From contig JACRLR010000026.1 of NCBI GenBank assembly GCA_016219645.1, positions 1 through 64,000 on the forward strand: a DNA stretch of 64,000 nucleotides, given 5' to 3'. Below the pieces are notes generated by a model. The model saw only the letters and a list, made by a program, of their open reading frames with translations, was not told the DNA's origin and did no database searches. Below are positions 42,446 through 51,043 of this stretch, one piece after another (position 1 is the first letter of the stretch; each line of letters begins with the position of its first letter). The DNA is from Nitrospirota bacterium. Lineage in GTDB: Bacteria; Nitrospirota; Nitrospiria; Nitrospirales; Nitrospiraceae. A program made the translations under genes and the position numbers.

Positions 42446-43700
42446 TTTCGAGTATCGACAGGGAGAACTCTATTGCGAACAGGTGCCGGTCAGCCGGATT
42501 GCAAAAGAGGTCGGGACACCCTGCTATGTCTACAGCTATGAAACCCTCGTCCGTCATTTTCGAGCCTACGATGGAGCCTTCAAGAACGTACCCCATGTGA
42601 TCGCCTTCGCCATGAAGGCAAACTCCAATATCGCAATCCTCCGTCTCATGGCACAAGAAGGGAGCGGAGTGGATATTGTGTCCGGGGGGGAACTCTTTCG
42701 AGCCCTCAAGGCTGGGGTTCCTCCCTCAAAGATCGTATTCGCAGGCGTCGGCAAGAACGCTGAGGAGATTCGAGAGGCCCTGAAGGCCGACATCCTCATG
42801 TTCAACGTCGAATCTTCAGCTGAGCTGCGTGCACTGAATGAAGTAGCTGCTGCTGTCGGAACCAGGGCGAGAGTCGCCCTGCGGATCAATCCCGACATCG
42901 ACCCAAAGACGCATCCCTACATCTCGACCGGTCTCAAGAAGAGCAAATTCGGAATCGCCGCCGACCGCGCCCTCGAAGAATTCGCGCTGGCTTCCTCACT
43001 TGCCAACATCGATGTCGTCGGGGTCCATAAGCACATCGGGTCGCAGTTGACGGAAGTGACGCCGTTTGTCGAGGCCGTGAAGAAGGTCGTCAAGCTGGTC
43101 GAGGCCTTAAAAGCCCAGGGTATCAATATCCGGTACGTCAATATCGGCGGCGGTCTTGGCATTACCTACTCGGACGAAACGCCGCCGCATCCGCAAGACC
43201 TTGCGGATGCCGTATCGCCGCTTCTAAGGGATCTGAATGTGACACTCATCATGGAGCCAGGCCGCGTCATCGTCGGCAATGCCGGCATCCTTGTGACGAA
43301 GGTATTGTATCGAAAAGACGGAGAAGCGAAACGATTCATTATTGTTGATGCAGCGATGAACGACCTGATCAGGCCGAGCCTCTACGGGGCCTACCATGAA
43401 ATTCGCCCCTTGTCCGAGGCAGTGTTGCAACGGCCCAAGCACAATGTGGATGTGGTCGGACCTGTATGTGAGTCCGGCGATTTTCTGGCGAAGGACCGGT
43501 CATTGCCGGAAGTCAATCCGGACGATATGCTCGCGGTGATGAGCGCGGGGGCCTATGGCTTTGTGATGGCCTCCAATTATAATTCGCGACCACGAGTGCC
43601 GGAGGTCCTGATAAAAGGCGGAGAGATCCACGTGATCAAGACCAGAGAGACCTACGACGATTTGGTAAAGGGCGAAACTATTCCGGCATTTCTCAATTGA
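42438..43700 (+). CDS. lysA: Diaminopimelate decarboxylase
   Basis: A 420-residue PLP fold-III decarboxylase, last step of lysine synthesis. FAMKANSNIAILRL contains the PLP Lys, VGVHKHIGSQLTEVTPF and NIGGGLGITYSDE are conserved, and VGPVCESGDFLAKDR is the second active-site motif. First of the lysA-dapA-dapB group. Confidence 0.97.
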   Translation: MHSFEYRQGELYCEQVPVSRIAKEVGTPCYVYSYETLVRHFRAYDGAFKNVPHVIAFAMKANSNIAILRLMAQEGSGVDIVSGGELFRALKAGVPPSKIVFAGVGKNAEEIREALKADILMFNVESSAELRALNEVAAAVGTRARVALRINPDIDPKTHPYISTGLKKSKFGIAADRALEEFALASSLANIDVVGVHKHIGSQLTEVTPFVEAVKKVVKLVEALKAQGINIRYVNIGGGLGITYSDETPPHPQDLADAVSPLLRDLNVTLIMEPGRVIVGNAGILVTKVLYRKDGEAKRFIIVDAAMNDLIRPSLYGAYHEIRPLSEAVLQRPKHNVDVVGPVCESGDFLAKDRSLPEVNPDDMLAVMSAGAYGFVMASNYNSRPRVPEVLIKGGEIHVIKTRETYDDLVKGETIPAFLN

Positions 43701-43744
43701 TTGATAGAGAGGCGTGACGCCTGCGCCCTCTGGGAAAGAATCCC

Positions 43745-44617
43745 ATGTTTATAGGTACTTTAACCGCCATTGTGACTCCTTTCCGCAATGGCAAACTGGA
43801 CGAGCAAGCCTTCGGCGACCTCATAGAATGGCAAATCGCCAACGGGACGAACGGGATTGTGCCCTGCGGCACCACAGGTGAATCTGCCACCCTCACGCAC
43901 CAGGAGCACCACCGCGTAGTCGAGCTGACCGTTGAGGTGGTCAACCGACGCATCCCTGTCATTGCAGGAACCGGGTCCAACAGCACTGCCGAAGCCGTGT
44001 CTCTCACGAAACATGCGAAGCAGGCAGGAGCCGATGGGGCGCTGATCATTACTCCCTATTACAACAAGCCGATGCAAGAGGGACTGTACCGACATTACAA
44101 GGCACTCGCGGAGTCCGTGGACCTTCCACAGATTTTGTATAACATTCCCGGACGTACCGGCGTGAACATGTTGCCGTCCACTGTCGCGAGGCTCTGCGGG
44201 TTACAGAACATCGTCGGGATCAAAGAAGGGAGCGGGTCAGTCCAGCAAGCCTCCGAGATAGTGAGTACGTGCGGCGACCGGATAACGGTCCTGGCGGGAG
44301 ATGATGCTCTCACGTTGCCCATGATGGCAGTCGGAGGGAAGGGTGTCATTAGCGTGACGTCAAACATCGTCCCGTCCCAAATGGCTCAATTGGTCCAGGC
44401 ATTTTTAAGCAGCCGTATTGACGAGGCTCGGCGGATTCATTCTGCTTTGTCGCCGTTGTTCAACGCCCTATTTTACGAGACCAATCCAATCCCTGTGAAA
44501 ACTGCGTTAGGCCTGATGGGGAAGATCGACCCGGAGCTGCGTCTTCCGCTTTGTGCCATGGCAACTGAGACAAAGGACAAGCTTACTCGGGTCTTAAAAG
44601 ACGCAGGCCTCATTTAA
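43745..44617 (+). CDS. dapA: 4-hydroxy-tetrahydrodipicolinate synthase
   Basis: A 290-residue TIM-barrel aldolase that condenses pyruvate and aspartate semialdehyde. PCGTTGESATLTHQEH, ITPYYNKPMQEGLYRHYKA, LYNIPGRTGVN and IKEGSGSVQQ (Schiff-base Lys) are present. Confidence 0.97.
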   Translation: MFIGTLTAIVTPFRNGKLDEQAFGDLIEWQIANGTNGIVPCGTTGESATLTHQEHHRVVELTVEVVNRRIPVIAGTGSNSTAEAVSLTKHAKQAGADGALIITPYYNKPMQEGLYRHYKALAESVDLPQILYNIPGRTGVNMLPSTVARLCGLQNIVGIKEGSGSVQQASEIVSTCGDRITVLAGDDALTLPMMAVGGKGVISVTSNIVPSQMAQLVQAFLSSRIDEARRIHSALSPLFNALFYETNPIPVKTALGLMGKIDPELRLPLCAMATETKDKLTRVLKDAGLI

Positions 44618-44638
44618 CGCGAGGTATGAGGGGTTCGG

Positions 44639-45442
44639 ATGATCAACGTCATCGTTGCAGGGGCTGCTGGTCGCATGGGCTGTCGGCTGGTTGCCCTAAT
44701 TAGGGACTCGACCACCTTGACGTTGTCCGGTGCAATCGAAGGGAAAGGCCATCGCTCGATGGGCAGCGACGCAGGAGAGACAGCGGGCTGCGGACATGCA
44801 GGTATTCCGATCACCGACGATTTTGTGGCGCTTCTTGAAAAAGGCGAGGTCGTCATCGATTTCTCTTCTCCAGAAGCGACAATCCATCACTTACGCGCAA
44901 CGGCAAAACATCGACGAGCCACGGTGATCGGCACAACGGGGTTTTCCACCCCCCAACTCCAAGAAATTACAGCTCTTGCGTCCCAAGCTCCCTGCGTGCT
45001 GTCGCCCAACATGAGCGTAGGCATCAATCTTATCTACAAGGTCATTGGCGAGATGGCAAAAACTCTGGGGAACGAATACGACATCGAGGTGATTGAGGCG
45101 CATCATCGTCACAAAAAGGATGCGCCGAGCGGAACGGCGCTTAAGATGGCAGAAGTCCTGGCAAAGGCTGTAGGCCGCGACCTGAATCAGGTCGGCGTCT
45201 ATGCCAGAAAAGGTCTGGTCGGGGAACGGAAACAGAACGAGATCGGGATACAAACAATCCGTGCCGGCGACATTGTCGGCGACCACACAATTCTTTTCGG
45301 CGGAATAGGCGAACGGATAGAAGTGACACATCGAGCAAGTAGTAGAGATACCTTCGCAGGGGGCGCTTTACGTGCCGCCCAGTGGGTGGTCCGGCAACCT
45401 CCAGGCCTGTACGACATGATGGACGTGCTGGGTCTCCGATAG
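44639..45442 (+). CDS. dapB: 4-hydroxy-tetrahydrodipicolinate reductase
   Basis: A 267-residue NAD(P)H reductase. INVIVAGAAGRMGCRLVALI is the nucleotide-binding loop, TVIGTTGFSTPQ and LSPNMSVGINL follow, and IEVIEAHHRHKKDAPSGTAL is the substrate signature. Last gene of the lysine group. Confidence 0.97.
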   Translation: MINVIVAGAAGRMGCRLVALIRDSTTLTLSGAIEGKGHRSMGSDAGETAGCGHAGIPITDDFVALLEKGEVVIDFSSPEATIHHLRATAKHRRATVIGTTGFSTPQLQEITALASQAPCVLSPNMSVGINLIYKVIGEMAKTLGNEYDIEVIEAHHRHKKDAPSGTALKMAEVLAKAVGRDLNQVGVYARKGLVGERKQNEIGIQTIRAGDIVGDHTILFGGIGERIEVTHRASSRDTFAGGALRAAQWVVRQPPGLYDMMDVLGLR

Positions 45443-45636
45443 TTTCTCCCTCCTGTTCCAATTTCTCTAAATCAGGGATCCGGACGCCAACCTTGTGCCT
45501 CCGTGATGATGCACCAGACAAAGCACGTTGGGTTCATATCAGCCGAGGGGAGCAGGCAGAGAAGGGGGCTAGAGCATGGGCGGGAGGGAATCACTCAGAT
45601 TCTGCACTACGTGCAGGTGATAGCTCGCTTCACAAA

Positions 45637-45828
45637 CTATCGAGTGACTTCCTCAAGGTCAGGTTCGTCTGCCTGATTAAGATTGATCGCCCTTCGTTTG
45701 GCGATCGCAGCAGATAGACGGGCATAAACTTCATAGGCGGAGTCCGTCCAATCCTCGCTCGGCGGACATCCGCGAAAGGCAGCTTCAGCTGCCTTATGCT
45801 CGTCGTACGTGAGCGGTTTCGCTATCAT
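45637..45828 (-). CDS. Conserved small hypothetical protein, 63 residues
   Basis: The product (KPLTYDEHKAAEAAFRGCPP, then EDWTDSAYEVYARLSAAI) looks like a compact helical protein of a type I have seen annotated as hypothetical in related genomes. It follows the zinc-ribbon gene by eight bases. A longer in-frame ORF to 45972 is the out-of-frame shadow of that gene. Confidence 0.5.
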   Translation of the reverse strand: MIAKPLTYDEHKAAEAAFRGCPPSEDWTDSAYEVYARLSAAIAKRRAINLNQADEPDLEEVTR

Positions 45829-45836
45829 AGCGCCGG

Positions 45837-45986
45837 TTAATGTCTCGCGGTAATCGGCCGAGGTTCCTGATCTGCTGATTTCCTGCGACCACAATTCAAA
45901 CAAGCAAACACTGTGATTGCAAGACCTGCGTTCAGGTCCACTGCCCGTTCCGGTAACATCGCCCCACGGCATTTGTCACAAATCAT
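45837..45986 (-). CDS. Small zinc-ribbon protein, 49 residues
   Basis: ATG at 45986 (or 45989) opens MICDKCRGAMLPERAVDLNA, followed by FACLNCGRRK: two CxxC knuckles with the same spacing style as the other small zinc ribbons in the window, though without the DPVILRNR tail. It overlaps in another frame with a longer meaningless ORF. Likely co-transcribed with the next small gene. Confidence 0.55.
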   Translation of the reverse strand: MICDKCRGAMLPERAVDLNAGLAITVFACLNCGRRKSADQEPRPITARH

Positions 45987-46151
45987 CATGATGGCGGCAA
46001 TCTACCATACTAAGGCATGGAAGCATATCCACCTGAAGTACTGGGTCTTCCTGGAGAGGTAGGCTCTTCCGCTCATATGGAGCTAGGCCATTTGAGGAGA
46101 GGGAAGGAATGGGAGTTCGTTAACGAATAGCCCTGAACCGGGCATGGGTCC

Positions 46152-46180
46152 TTGACAGCCGTGGTGCTGTCCCATAGGAT
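46152..46180 (+). promoter_or_regulatory. Promoter of the YHS-domain gene
   Basis: TTGACA (46152-46157), a 17-base spacer and TAGGAT (46175-46180), 26 bases before the start codon at 46207. Confidence 0.5.
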
Positions 46181-46206
46181 TGTGGTGTTAAGAAAAGTCC
46201 ACCACT

Positions 46207-46467
46207 ATGTATAGAATTTTCCTCGCTATCGGGCTTCTTATTGTACTGTACTTTCTCGTCCGGCGCGCCGTCACCGCCGTCACGAAGATCAAGGGGCGGA
46301 GCGAACCGGATCGGCTCCCTCCTGGTAAAAATCACATGGTACAGGATCCCGTCTGCCTGGTATTTGTTCCAAGGGGAACGGCAATAACGGAAGAAATCGG
46401 GGGGCAGACGTATTACTTCTGCAGCCAGTCCTGTGCACACAAGTTTCAGGAAAAGCTCGCAGGCTAA
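46207..46467 (+). CDS. Membrane-anchored YHS-domain protein
   Basis: An 86-residue protein: one N-terminal membrane span (IFLAIGLLIVLYFLVRRAV) and a YHS/TRASH-like metal-binding domain (VQDPVCLVFVPRGTAI, YYFCSQSCAHKFQEKL). Such domains bind transition metals such as copper or iron in metallochaperones and ATPases. The 3' end overlaps the convergent lipoprotein gene by four bases. Confidence 0.82.
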   Translation: MYRIFLAIGLLIVLYFLVRRAVTAVTKIKGRSEPDRLPPGKNHMVQDPVCLVFVPRGTAITEEIGGQTYYFCSQSCAHKFQEKLAG

Positions 46468-46775
46468 CAGCCCGAGTAACTGTAGTCGGAGAGTTTCTCT
46501 TCTTTGTCGAATTTGAGCGTGATCTGGCATTCGTTGGGGGAAAAATTAAACAGAGGCGGGCCTGACTTGCCACCGGCAATACGATAATAGGTCCATGTTT
46601 CGCCCCCAAAAAATCTCGGGGCCTTGCCGCTCGGTGCCCCCCAGTTCTTTTCAAACCAGGCCTTGTCCTTACCTTGAAGTTCGGCTGGCTTGAGTGATTG
46701 TTCAAGATAGGGGTTGCTACCGCCGCACCCGGCCAGGGCCAGACTAAATAGGAGCACCCAAACCCCTCGTTGCAT
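46464..46775 (-). CDS. BamE/SmpA-like small lipoprotein
   Basis: A 103-residue lipoprotein: signal and lipobox in GVWVLLFSLALAGCGG, then ELQGKDKAWFEKNWGAPSG, which resembles the start of the SmpA/BamE fold, and a C-terminal strand region ending in Cys. The start at 46775 follows GATAGGAGAATGCGCG. Probably anchored to the outer membrane; the exact role is uncertain. Confidence 0.65.
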   Translation of the reverse strand: MQRGVWVLLFSLALAGCGGSNPYLEQSLKPAELQGKDKAWFEKNWGAPSGKAPRFFGGETWTYYRIAGGKSGPPLFNFSPNECQITLKFDKEEKLSDYSYSGC

Positions 46776-46971
46776 CGCGCATTCTCCTATCGGCGGTAAA
46801 GATACATGAAGTAACAAGCCATCGGGAGCAATCGAATTCTAACCGGCCGTTCGGAGCCTGTCAAACCGTCGTATGCCGGCAGGAGATTGCAGTCAGGTTG
46901 AGTTCTTCATAGAATAGCCGATAACGAATCAATCGTGAAAATTTCTCATCACGACATGAAAGGACAAGCCC

Positions 46972-47619
46972 ATGAAATTCTTTCTTGATACTGCCAACGT
47001 CAAAGAAATTCAGGATGCAGCCAGCCTCGGACTTCTGGATGGAGTGACGACAAACCCGTCGCTCGTCGCCAAGGAAGGGCGCAGTTTTAAGGAAATGCTC
47101 GTCGAGATCTGCAACATCGTGGACGGGCCGATTAGCGCGGAAGTCGTCAGCCTCGAAGCCGATGCCATGGTGAAGGAAGGGAAGGGGCTTGCGAAGATCC
47201 ACAAGAACATCGTCGTGAAGGTGCCGTTGATTGCGGAGGGATTGAAGGCAACCAAGAGATTGGCCTCCGAAGGTATCAAGGTGAACGTCACGTTGTGCTT
47301 TTCTCCGACCCAGGCACTCCTGGCGGCAAAAGCTGGCGCCTGGTGCGTGTCACCCTTCATCGGTCGACTCGACGACATCAGTTCGAACGGGATGGAACTG
47401 ATCCGACAGATCCTGACCATCTATCGCAATTATGACTATAAAACCCTGGTGCTGGTGGCCAGCGTTCGTCATCCTCAGCACGTGGTCGAGGCTGCGCTAG
47501 CCGGTGGGCATATCTGTACGATGCCCTTCTCGATTTTTCAGCAGATGGTAAAACACCCGCTGACGGACATCGGACTGAAGAAGTTCCTTGCAGACTGGGA
47601 AGCTCAGGCCAAAAAGTAG
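46972..47619 (+). CDS. tal: Transaldolase / fructose-6-phosphate aldolase family
   Basis: A 215-residue small transaldolase: [43 protein letters not shown] with the Schiff-base Lys, [18 protein letters not shown] and SPFIGRLDD. This short clade includes both transaldolase and fructose-6-phosphate aldolase, which the sequence alone does not separate with certainty. Confidence 0.93.
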   Translation: MKFFLDTANVKEIQDAASLGLLDGVTTNPSLVAKEGRSFKEMLVEICNIVDGPISAEVVSLEADAMVKEGKGLAKIHKNIVVKVPLIAEGLKATKRLASEGIKVNVTLCFSPTQALLAAKAGAWCVSPFIGRLDDISSNGMELIRQILTIYRNYDYKTLVLVASVRHPQHVVEAALAGGHICTMPFSIFQQMVKHPLTDIGLKKFLADWEAQAKK

Positions 47620-47621
47620 AC

Positions 47622-48329
47622 CTATCGCCGCCCTCGTCTAGGCTCAGACTCGGCAAGCCGTTGCCGTGCCGTCGCAAATATTTGGTGGAACATCGGCTTG
47701 GTCAGTTTGCCGGTGAAGGTGTTTTGCTGGCTTGGATGGTAGGAACCGATTAGTGTCGTGTTCCAGGGTAAGACCTGGACCATTCCATGGGAAAACTTCG
47801 GAAGGGGCGAGGGAAGTCGCCTCCCCTCATCCCGGCAGGCTTTCAAATAGTGATCGAATGCGATCTTGCCCAGCGCCACTACCACTCTGGTGTTCTGTAA
47901 TAGCCCTATCTCTTCACGCAGATAGGATCGACAGGCCGTGAATTCTTCAGGGTTGGGCTTGTTGTCCGGCGGTGCACAACGGACTGTGGCGCCGACGTAA
48001 CAATCTGACAACTCTAACCCATCACCCCTGTGGTGTGAGCCTGGTTGGTTGGCAAAGCCAAATCGATGTAGAGCATCATATAGCCAGTCCCCGCTCCGAT
48101 CACCTGTAAACACTCGTCCGGTTCTGTTACCACCGTGAGCTGCCGGCGCGAGCCCCAGCACGTAGAGCCTGGCGTGGGGGTCTCCGAATCCTGGGACCGG
48201 ACGGCCCCAATAGGTCCAGTTCTCGAACTGCCTCCGTTTCCTTGCGGCAATTGCCTCTCGATAGACGACGAGCCGAGGACAGAGGGTGCAATGAGTGATG
48301 CGATCATTGAGGAGGGCCAGCGCACCCAT
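47622..48329 (-). CDS. Family 5 (UdgB-type) uracil-DNA glycosylase
   Basis: A 235-residue Fe-S uracil-DNA glycosylase. CTLCPRL, RCAPP and CRSYL contribute the cluster Cys. YWGRPVPGFGDPHARLYVLG and LAPAAHGGNRTGRVFTGDRS are diagnostic of family 5, and GSYHPSQQNTFTGKLT is the C-terminal motif. It removes uracil and other deaminated bases. Convergent with tal, two bases apart. Confidence 0.92.
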   Translation of the reverse strand: MGALALLNDRITHCTLCPRLVVYREAIAARKRRQFENWTYWGRPVPGFGDPHARLYVLGLAPAAHGGNRTGRVFTGDRSGDWLYDALHRFGFANQPGSHHRGDGLELSDCYVGATVRCAPPDNKPNPEEFTACRSYLREEIGLLQNTRVVVALGKIAFDHYLKACRDEGRRLPSPLPKFSHGMVQVLPWNTTLIGSYHPSQQNTFTGKLTKPMFHQIFATARQRLAESEPRRGRR

Positions 48330-48446
48330 AGCTGGCGCAGTCTAGCACGAATGGAAAGATTGATCATACTTGCCGGTCCCCTGTCAGGCTGTTAGCATAG
48401 GTCGTCGACTTCGAACCGTTCATTGTAGGCAGGAGGCAGGATTGGC

Positions 48447-49514
48447 ATGACAACGTGGCTTCGGCGAATACTGGTGCTCAGTGGGCTGTGTGTAATGATG
48501 GCACTTCCGATAGCAGGAGCAGCCCAGCATCCGTTAGAACATTCCGACGCGAAAGAGACTGCGCTTCGATCCGGACCCAATGTAGAACCGGATCGAGAAT
48601 TGAATCTTCTCGATTCGCTTGAGAATCCCAATGAGTCTGAGGGTCGCCTGGTTATTCTTCCAGAAATCAAGCGAGAAGGAGAGCGCTACTTCCTTAGCTC
48701 ATTCAAGCTGCCTGACAAGCTGACCTTCGCCGGTCAACCAGTCCCGCTTGATAACTGGCAGGTACGTGAACGCATCGAATACGAGTTCTATCAATTTTTG
48801 GAAGACCAGGGTGAAAGTATCATTCTCGCCAAACGGACCGGGCGTTGTTTCCCTCCCGCCGAGAAGCAGTTGGCGGAAGCGGGGTTGCCGGATGATCTCA
48901 AATATATGCTGCTGGTGGAGAGTAAGTGCGTGGCCGCTGCTTATTCCAAGGCGAAAGCGTCAGGGCCGTGGCAGTTCATTCCTTCAACCGGACGACGCTA
49001 CAGCCTCAAGAGCGATGCTGTGCGGGACGAACGACGCAACTTGGAAATGTCCACTGAGGCGGCAGTCAAGTATCTCAAGTATCTCAAAGACTTCAAGGAG
49101 AACGATTGGTTTATGGCCATGGCATCATATAATGCCGGCGAAGAACGGGTGCGCAAACTCCTCAAGGAACAAAAAATCACCGACTATTGGAAGATGCACG
49201 GGCCACGGGAAACGATGCGCTATGTTCCGAGAATCATCGCGGCGAAAGAAATCTACTCGCAGCCGGAGAAATATTTGGGGCTCAGCAAAAAGGACCTGTA
49301 CATGCCGATGGAAACAGAAACGGTCACCGTCACAGTAAAAGAGCCGCAGCGTGCCCTCACCTCAATTGCCGAGGAATTTGGGAGCTATTTCTTGGAGCTC
49401 AAGATGCTAAATCCTGAATTCAAGAGGGACGCGCTTCCACGCGGAACCTATCAGATAAAAGTTCCACGACAGACTTGTCCCACTCGCTGCTTCGTTCAAG
49501 ATAAGATCCCCTAG
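48447..49514 (+). CDS. MltD-like lytic murein transglycosylase
   Basis: A 355-residue secreted enzyme: N-terminal signal (ILVLSGLCVMMALPIAGAA), SLT domain (LPDDLKYMLLVESKCVAAAY with the catalytic Glu, ASGPWQFIPSTGRRYSL, MAMASYNAGEERVRK), and a C-terminal region (ALTSIAEEFGSYFLELKMLN) resembling a divergent LysM module. It cleaves peptidoglycan glycan strands in the periplasm. Followed by hairpin element copy C. Confidence 0.88.
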   Translation: MTTWLRRILVLSGLCVMMALPIAGAAQHPLEHSDAKETALRSGPNVEPDRELNLLDSLENPNESEGRLVILPEIKREGERYFLSSFKLPDKLTFAGQPVPLDNWQVRERIEYEFYQFLEDQGESIILAKRTGRCFPPAEKQLAEAGLPDDLKYMLLVESKCVAAAYSKAKASGPWQFIPSTGRRYSLKSDAVRDERRNLEMSTEAAVKYLKYLKDFKENDWFMAMASYNAGEERVRKLLKEQKITDYWKMHGPRETMRYVPRIIAAKEIYSQPEKYLGLSKKDLYMPMETETVTVTVKEPQRALTSIAEEFGSYFLELKMLNPEFKRDALPRGTYQIKVPRQTCPTRCFVQDKIP

Positions 49515-49535
49515 CAGGGGGGCTGGTCCGGTCAG

Positions 49536-49600
49536 TCCCCTGTGCTCGCGCAACGCGCGGTCTCAGAAGACCCTCGCCTGGGCTCGTGGCACGTCCCTAC
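49536..49600 (-). repeat. Hairpin repeat element, copy C (diverged)
   Basis: On the plus strand GTGCTCGCGCAACGCGCGGTC (first 20 bases from 49542) is the reverse complement of the 3' core half of copies A and B; GGCTCGTGGCACG further on matches the 5' half less well. Located between the mltD-like and glycerate kinase genes. Confidence 0.45.
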
Positions 49601-49666
49601 GTGTCAGCGGGTGGGAGGGTGAAAACGTTGCGCGCAGTGGGGGACTCACCGGGCCAACATAAGGTG

Positions 49667-51028
49667 ATGAACACAGCGGGCCTAATCAACAGCGTGATAC
49701 AGATTCCATCCTCTCCTATCCGGCCACTTCTGAAGAAACTTATCGTTCGAGGGCTGACCTCAGTCAATGCCGGTAGGGCGATCCGCCGAGCCATCTCAAA
49801 ACACGGCAACGTGTTGATCATTGGCCGGCGTCGGTATGACCTGCACCGCTATGAGCGCGTGGTCGTGGTCGGGGCAGGAAAGGCAACAGCCTCGATGGCC
49901 CAAGCGGTGGAACGGCAGCTAGGGCCTCGACTCGACGGCGGATTAGTCGTAGTAAAACACGGCCATCGCCTGCCGACGAAACGTATCATCGTGGCGGAAG
50001 CCGGCCATCCAGTTCCTGATCAATCTGGTCAGCAGGCGGCAGCCAGGCTCTGTGCCATAGCCTCAGAGCTCGGCCGACGCGATCTCTTAATCGTGCTCCT
50101 ATCAGGCGGTGCGTCCAGTTTGCTCCCATGTCCTATTCCAGGAGTTACGTTGGCCGACAAGCAACGGACCACAAGGGAACTGTTGCGATGCGGCGCGAGT
50201 ATCCAAGAAGTGAATACCGTGAGGAAACACCTCTCCCGCATCAAAGGCGGGCGTCTCGCCGAGTTGACCAAAGCCTCTGTTGTGACGCTGATTCTATCAG
50301 ATGTATCGGATGACGACCTCAGCGCCATTGCCTCGGGGCCGACAGTCCCGGACCCGACAACCTATCAAGACGCTAAGGCGGTTCTGAAACGCTATCGCAT
50401 CTGGCGAGCGGTCCCTCAGCGAGTGCGTCGGCATCTCGACCGGGGATGTCAGGGGCTCGTGAACGAGACCCCGAAGCCCGGCTCTTCTCTGTTTCGCCGA
50501 GTCTATCATTGTATTATCGGAAACAACGGAGCAGCTGTCACAGCCGTGGCCCGGGCAGCCAGAGAAGCAGATCTTCGCACATTCGTTCATACCCCGGGCT
50601 TAACCGGAGAGGCCCGTGAGGCAGGGAAACGATTTGGTGCATTGGCGAAGCAGATTGCTCGCAGTGGCAAACCGTTGCACAGGCCCTGCTGTGTAGTGGC
50701 TGGTGGGGAAACCACCGTAACCGTCACTGGAAAGGGAACAGGCGGACGGGCCCAAGAATTTGCCGCAGCCGCCGCTCTGGAAATCTCTGGTCTCGCCAGG
50801 GCATGGGTTGTGGCAATCGGCACCGACGGTACCGACGGTCCGACTGACGCGGCTGGTGCTGTCGTCGATGGTGATACCGTGGCCCGTGCGCAGCGCTGTG
50901 CGATCGATATCGAGGACGCATTGAAACGCCACGACATCTACCCTGCATTGAAGAGGCTCCATCAACTCATTACCACCGGTCCAACCGGCACGAACGTCAA
51001 CGATCTTTACCTCCTCCTCCTGCTCTAG
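49667..51028 (+). CDS. Glycerate 2-kinase (MOFRL family)
   Basis: A 453-residue protein of the GckA/TtuD family, phosphorylating D-glycerate at carbon 2, sometimes annotated as hydroxypyruvate reductase. VVVGAGKATASMAQAVE, IVLLSGGASSLLPCPI, VRKHLSRIKGGRLAE and the C-terminal MOFRL region (GTGGRAQEFAAAAALEI, GTDGTDGPTDAAGAVVDG) are present. Start chosen at 49667, after CATAAGGTG; the upstream in-frame start at 49586 lies in repeat-derived sequence. Confidence 0.9.
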   Translation: MNTAGLINSVIQIPSSPIRPLLKKLIVRGLTSVNAGRAIRRAISKHGNVLIIGRRRYDLHRYERVVVVGAGKATASMAQAVERQLGPRLDGGLVVVKHGHRLPTKRIIVAEAGHPVPDQSGQQAAARLCAIASELGRRDLLIVLLSGGASSLLPCPIPGVTLADKQRTTRELLRCGASIQEVNTVRKHLSRIKGGRLAELTKASVVTLILSDVSDDDLSAIASGPTVPDPTTYQDAKAVLKRYRIWRAVPQRVRRHLDRGCQGLVNETPKPGSSLFRRVYHCIIGNNGAAVTAVARAAREADLRTFVHTPGLTGEAREAGKRFGALAKQIARSGKPLHRPCCVVAGGETTVTVTGKGTGGRAQEFAAAAALEISGLARAWVVAIGTDGTDGPTDAAGAVVDGDTVARAQRCAIDIEDALKRHDIYPALKRLHQLITTGPTGTNVNDLYLLLLL

Positions 51029-51043
51029 GTAGTATCCATTTCA

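Noticed and set aside
45637-45972. 111-residue single ORF on the minus strand
   Set aside because: Its first half is a shadow of the 49-residue zinc-ribbon gene in another frame; only the part from 45828 is kept.
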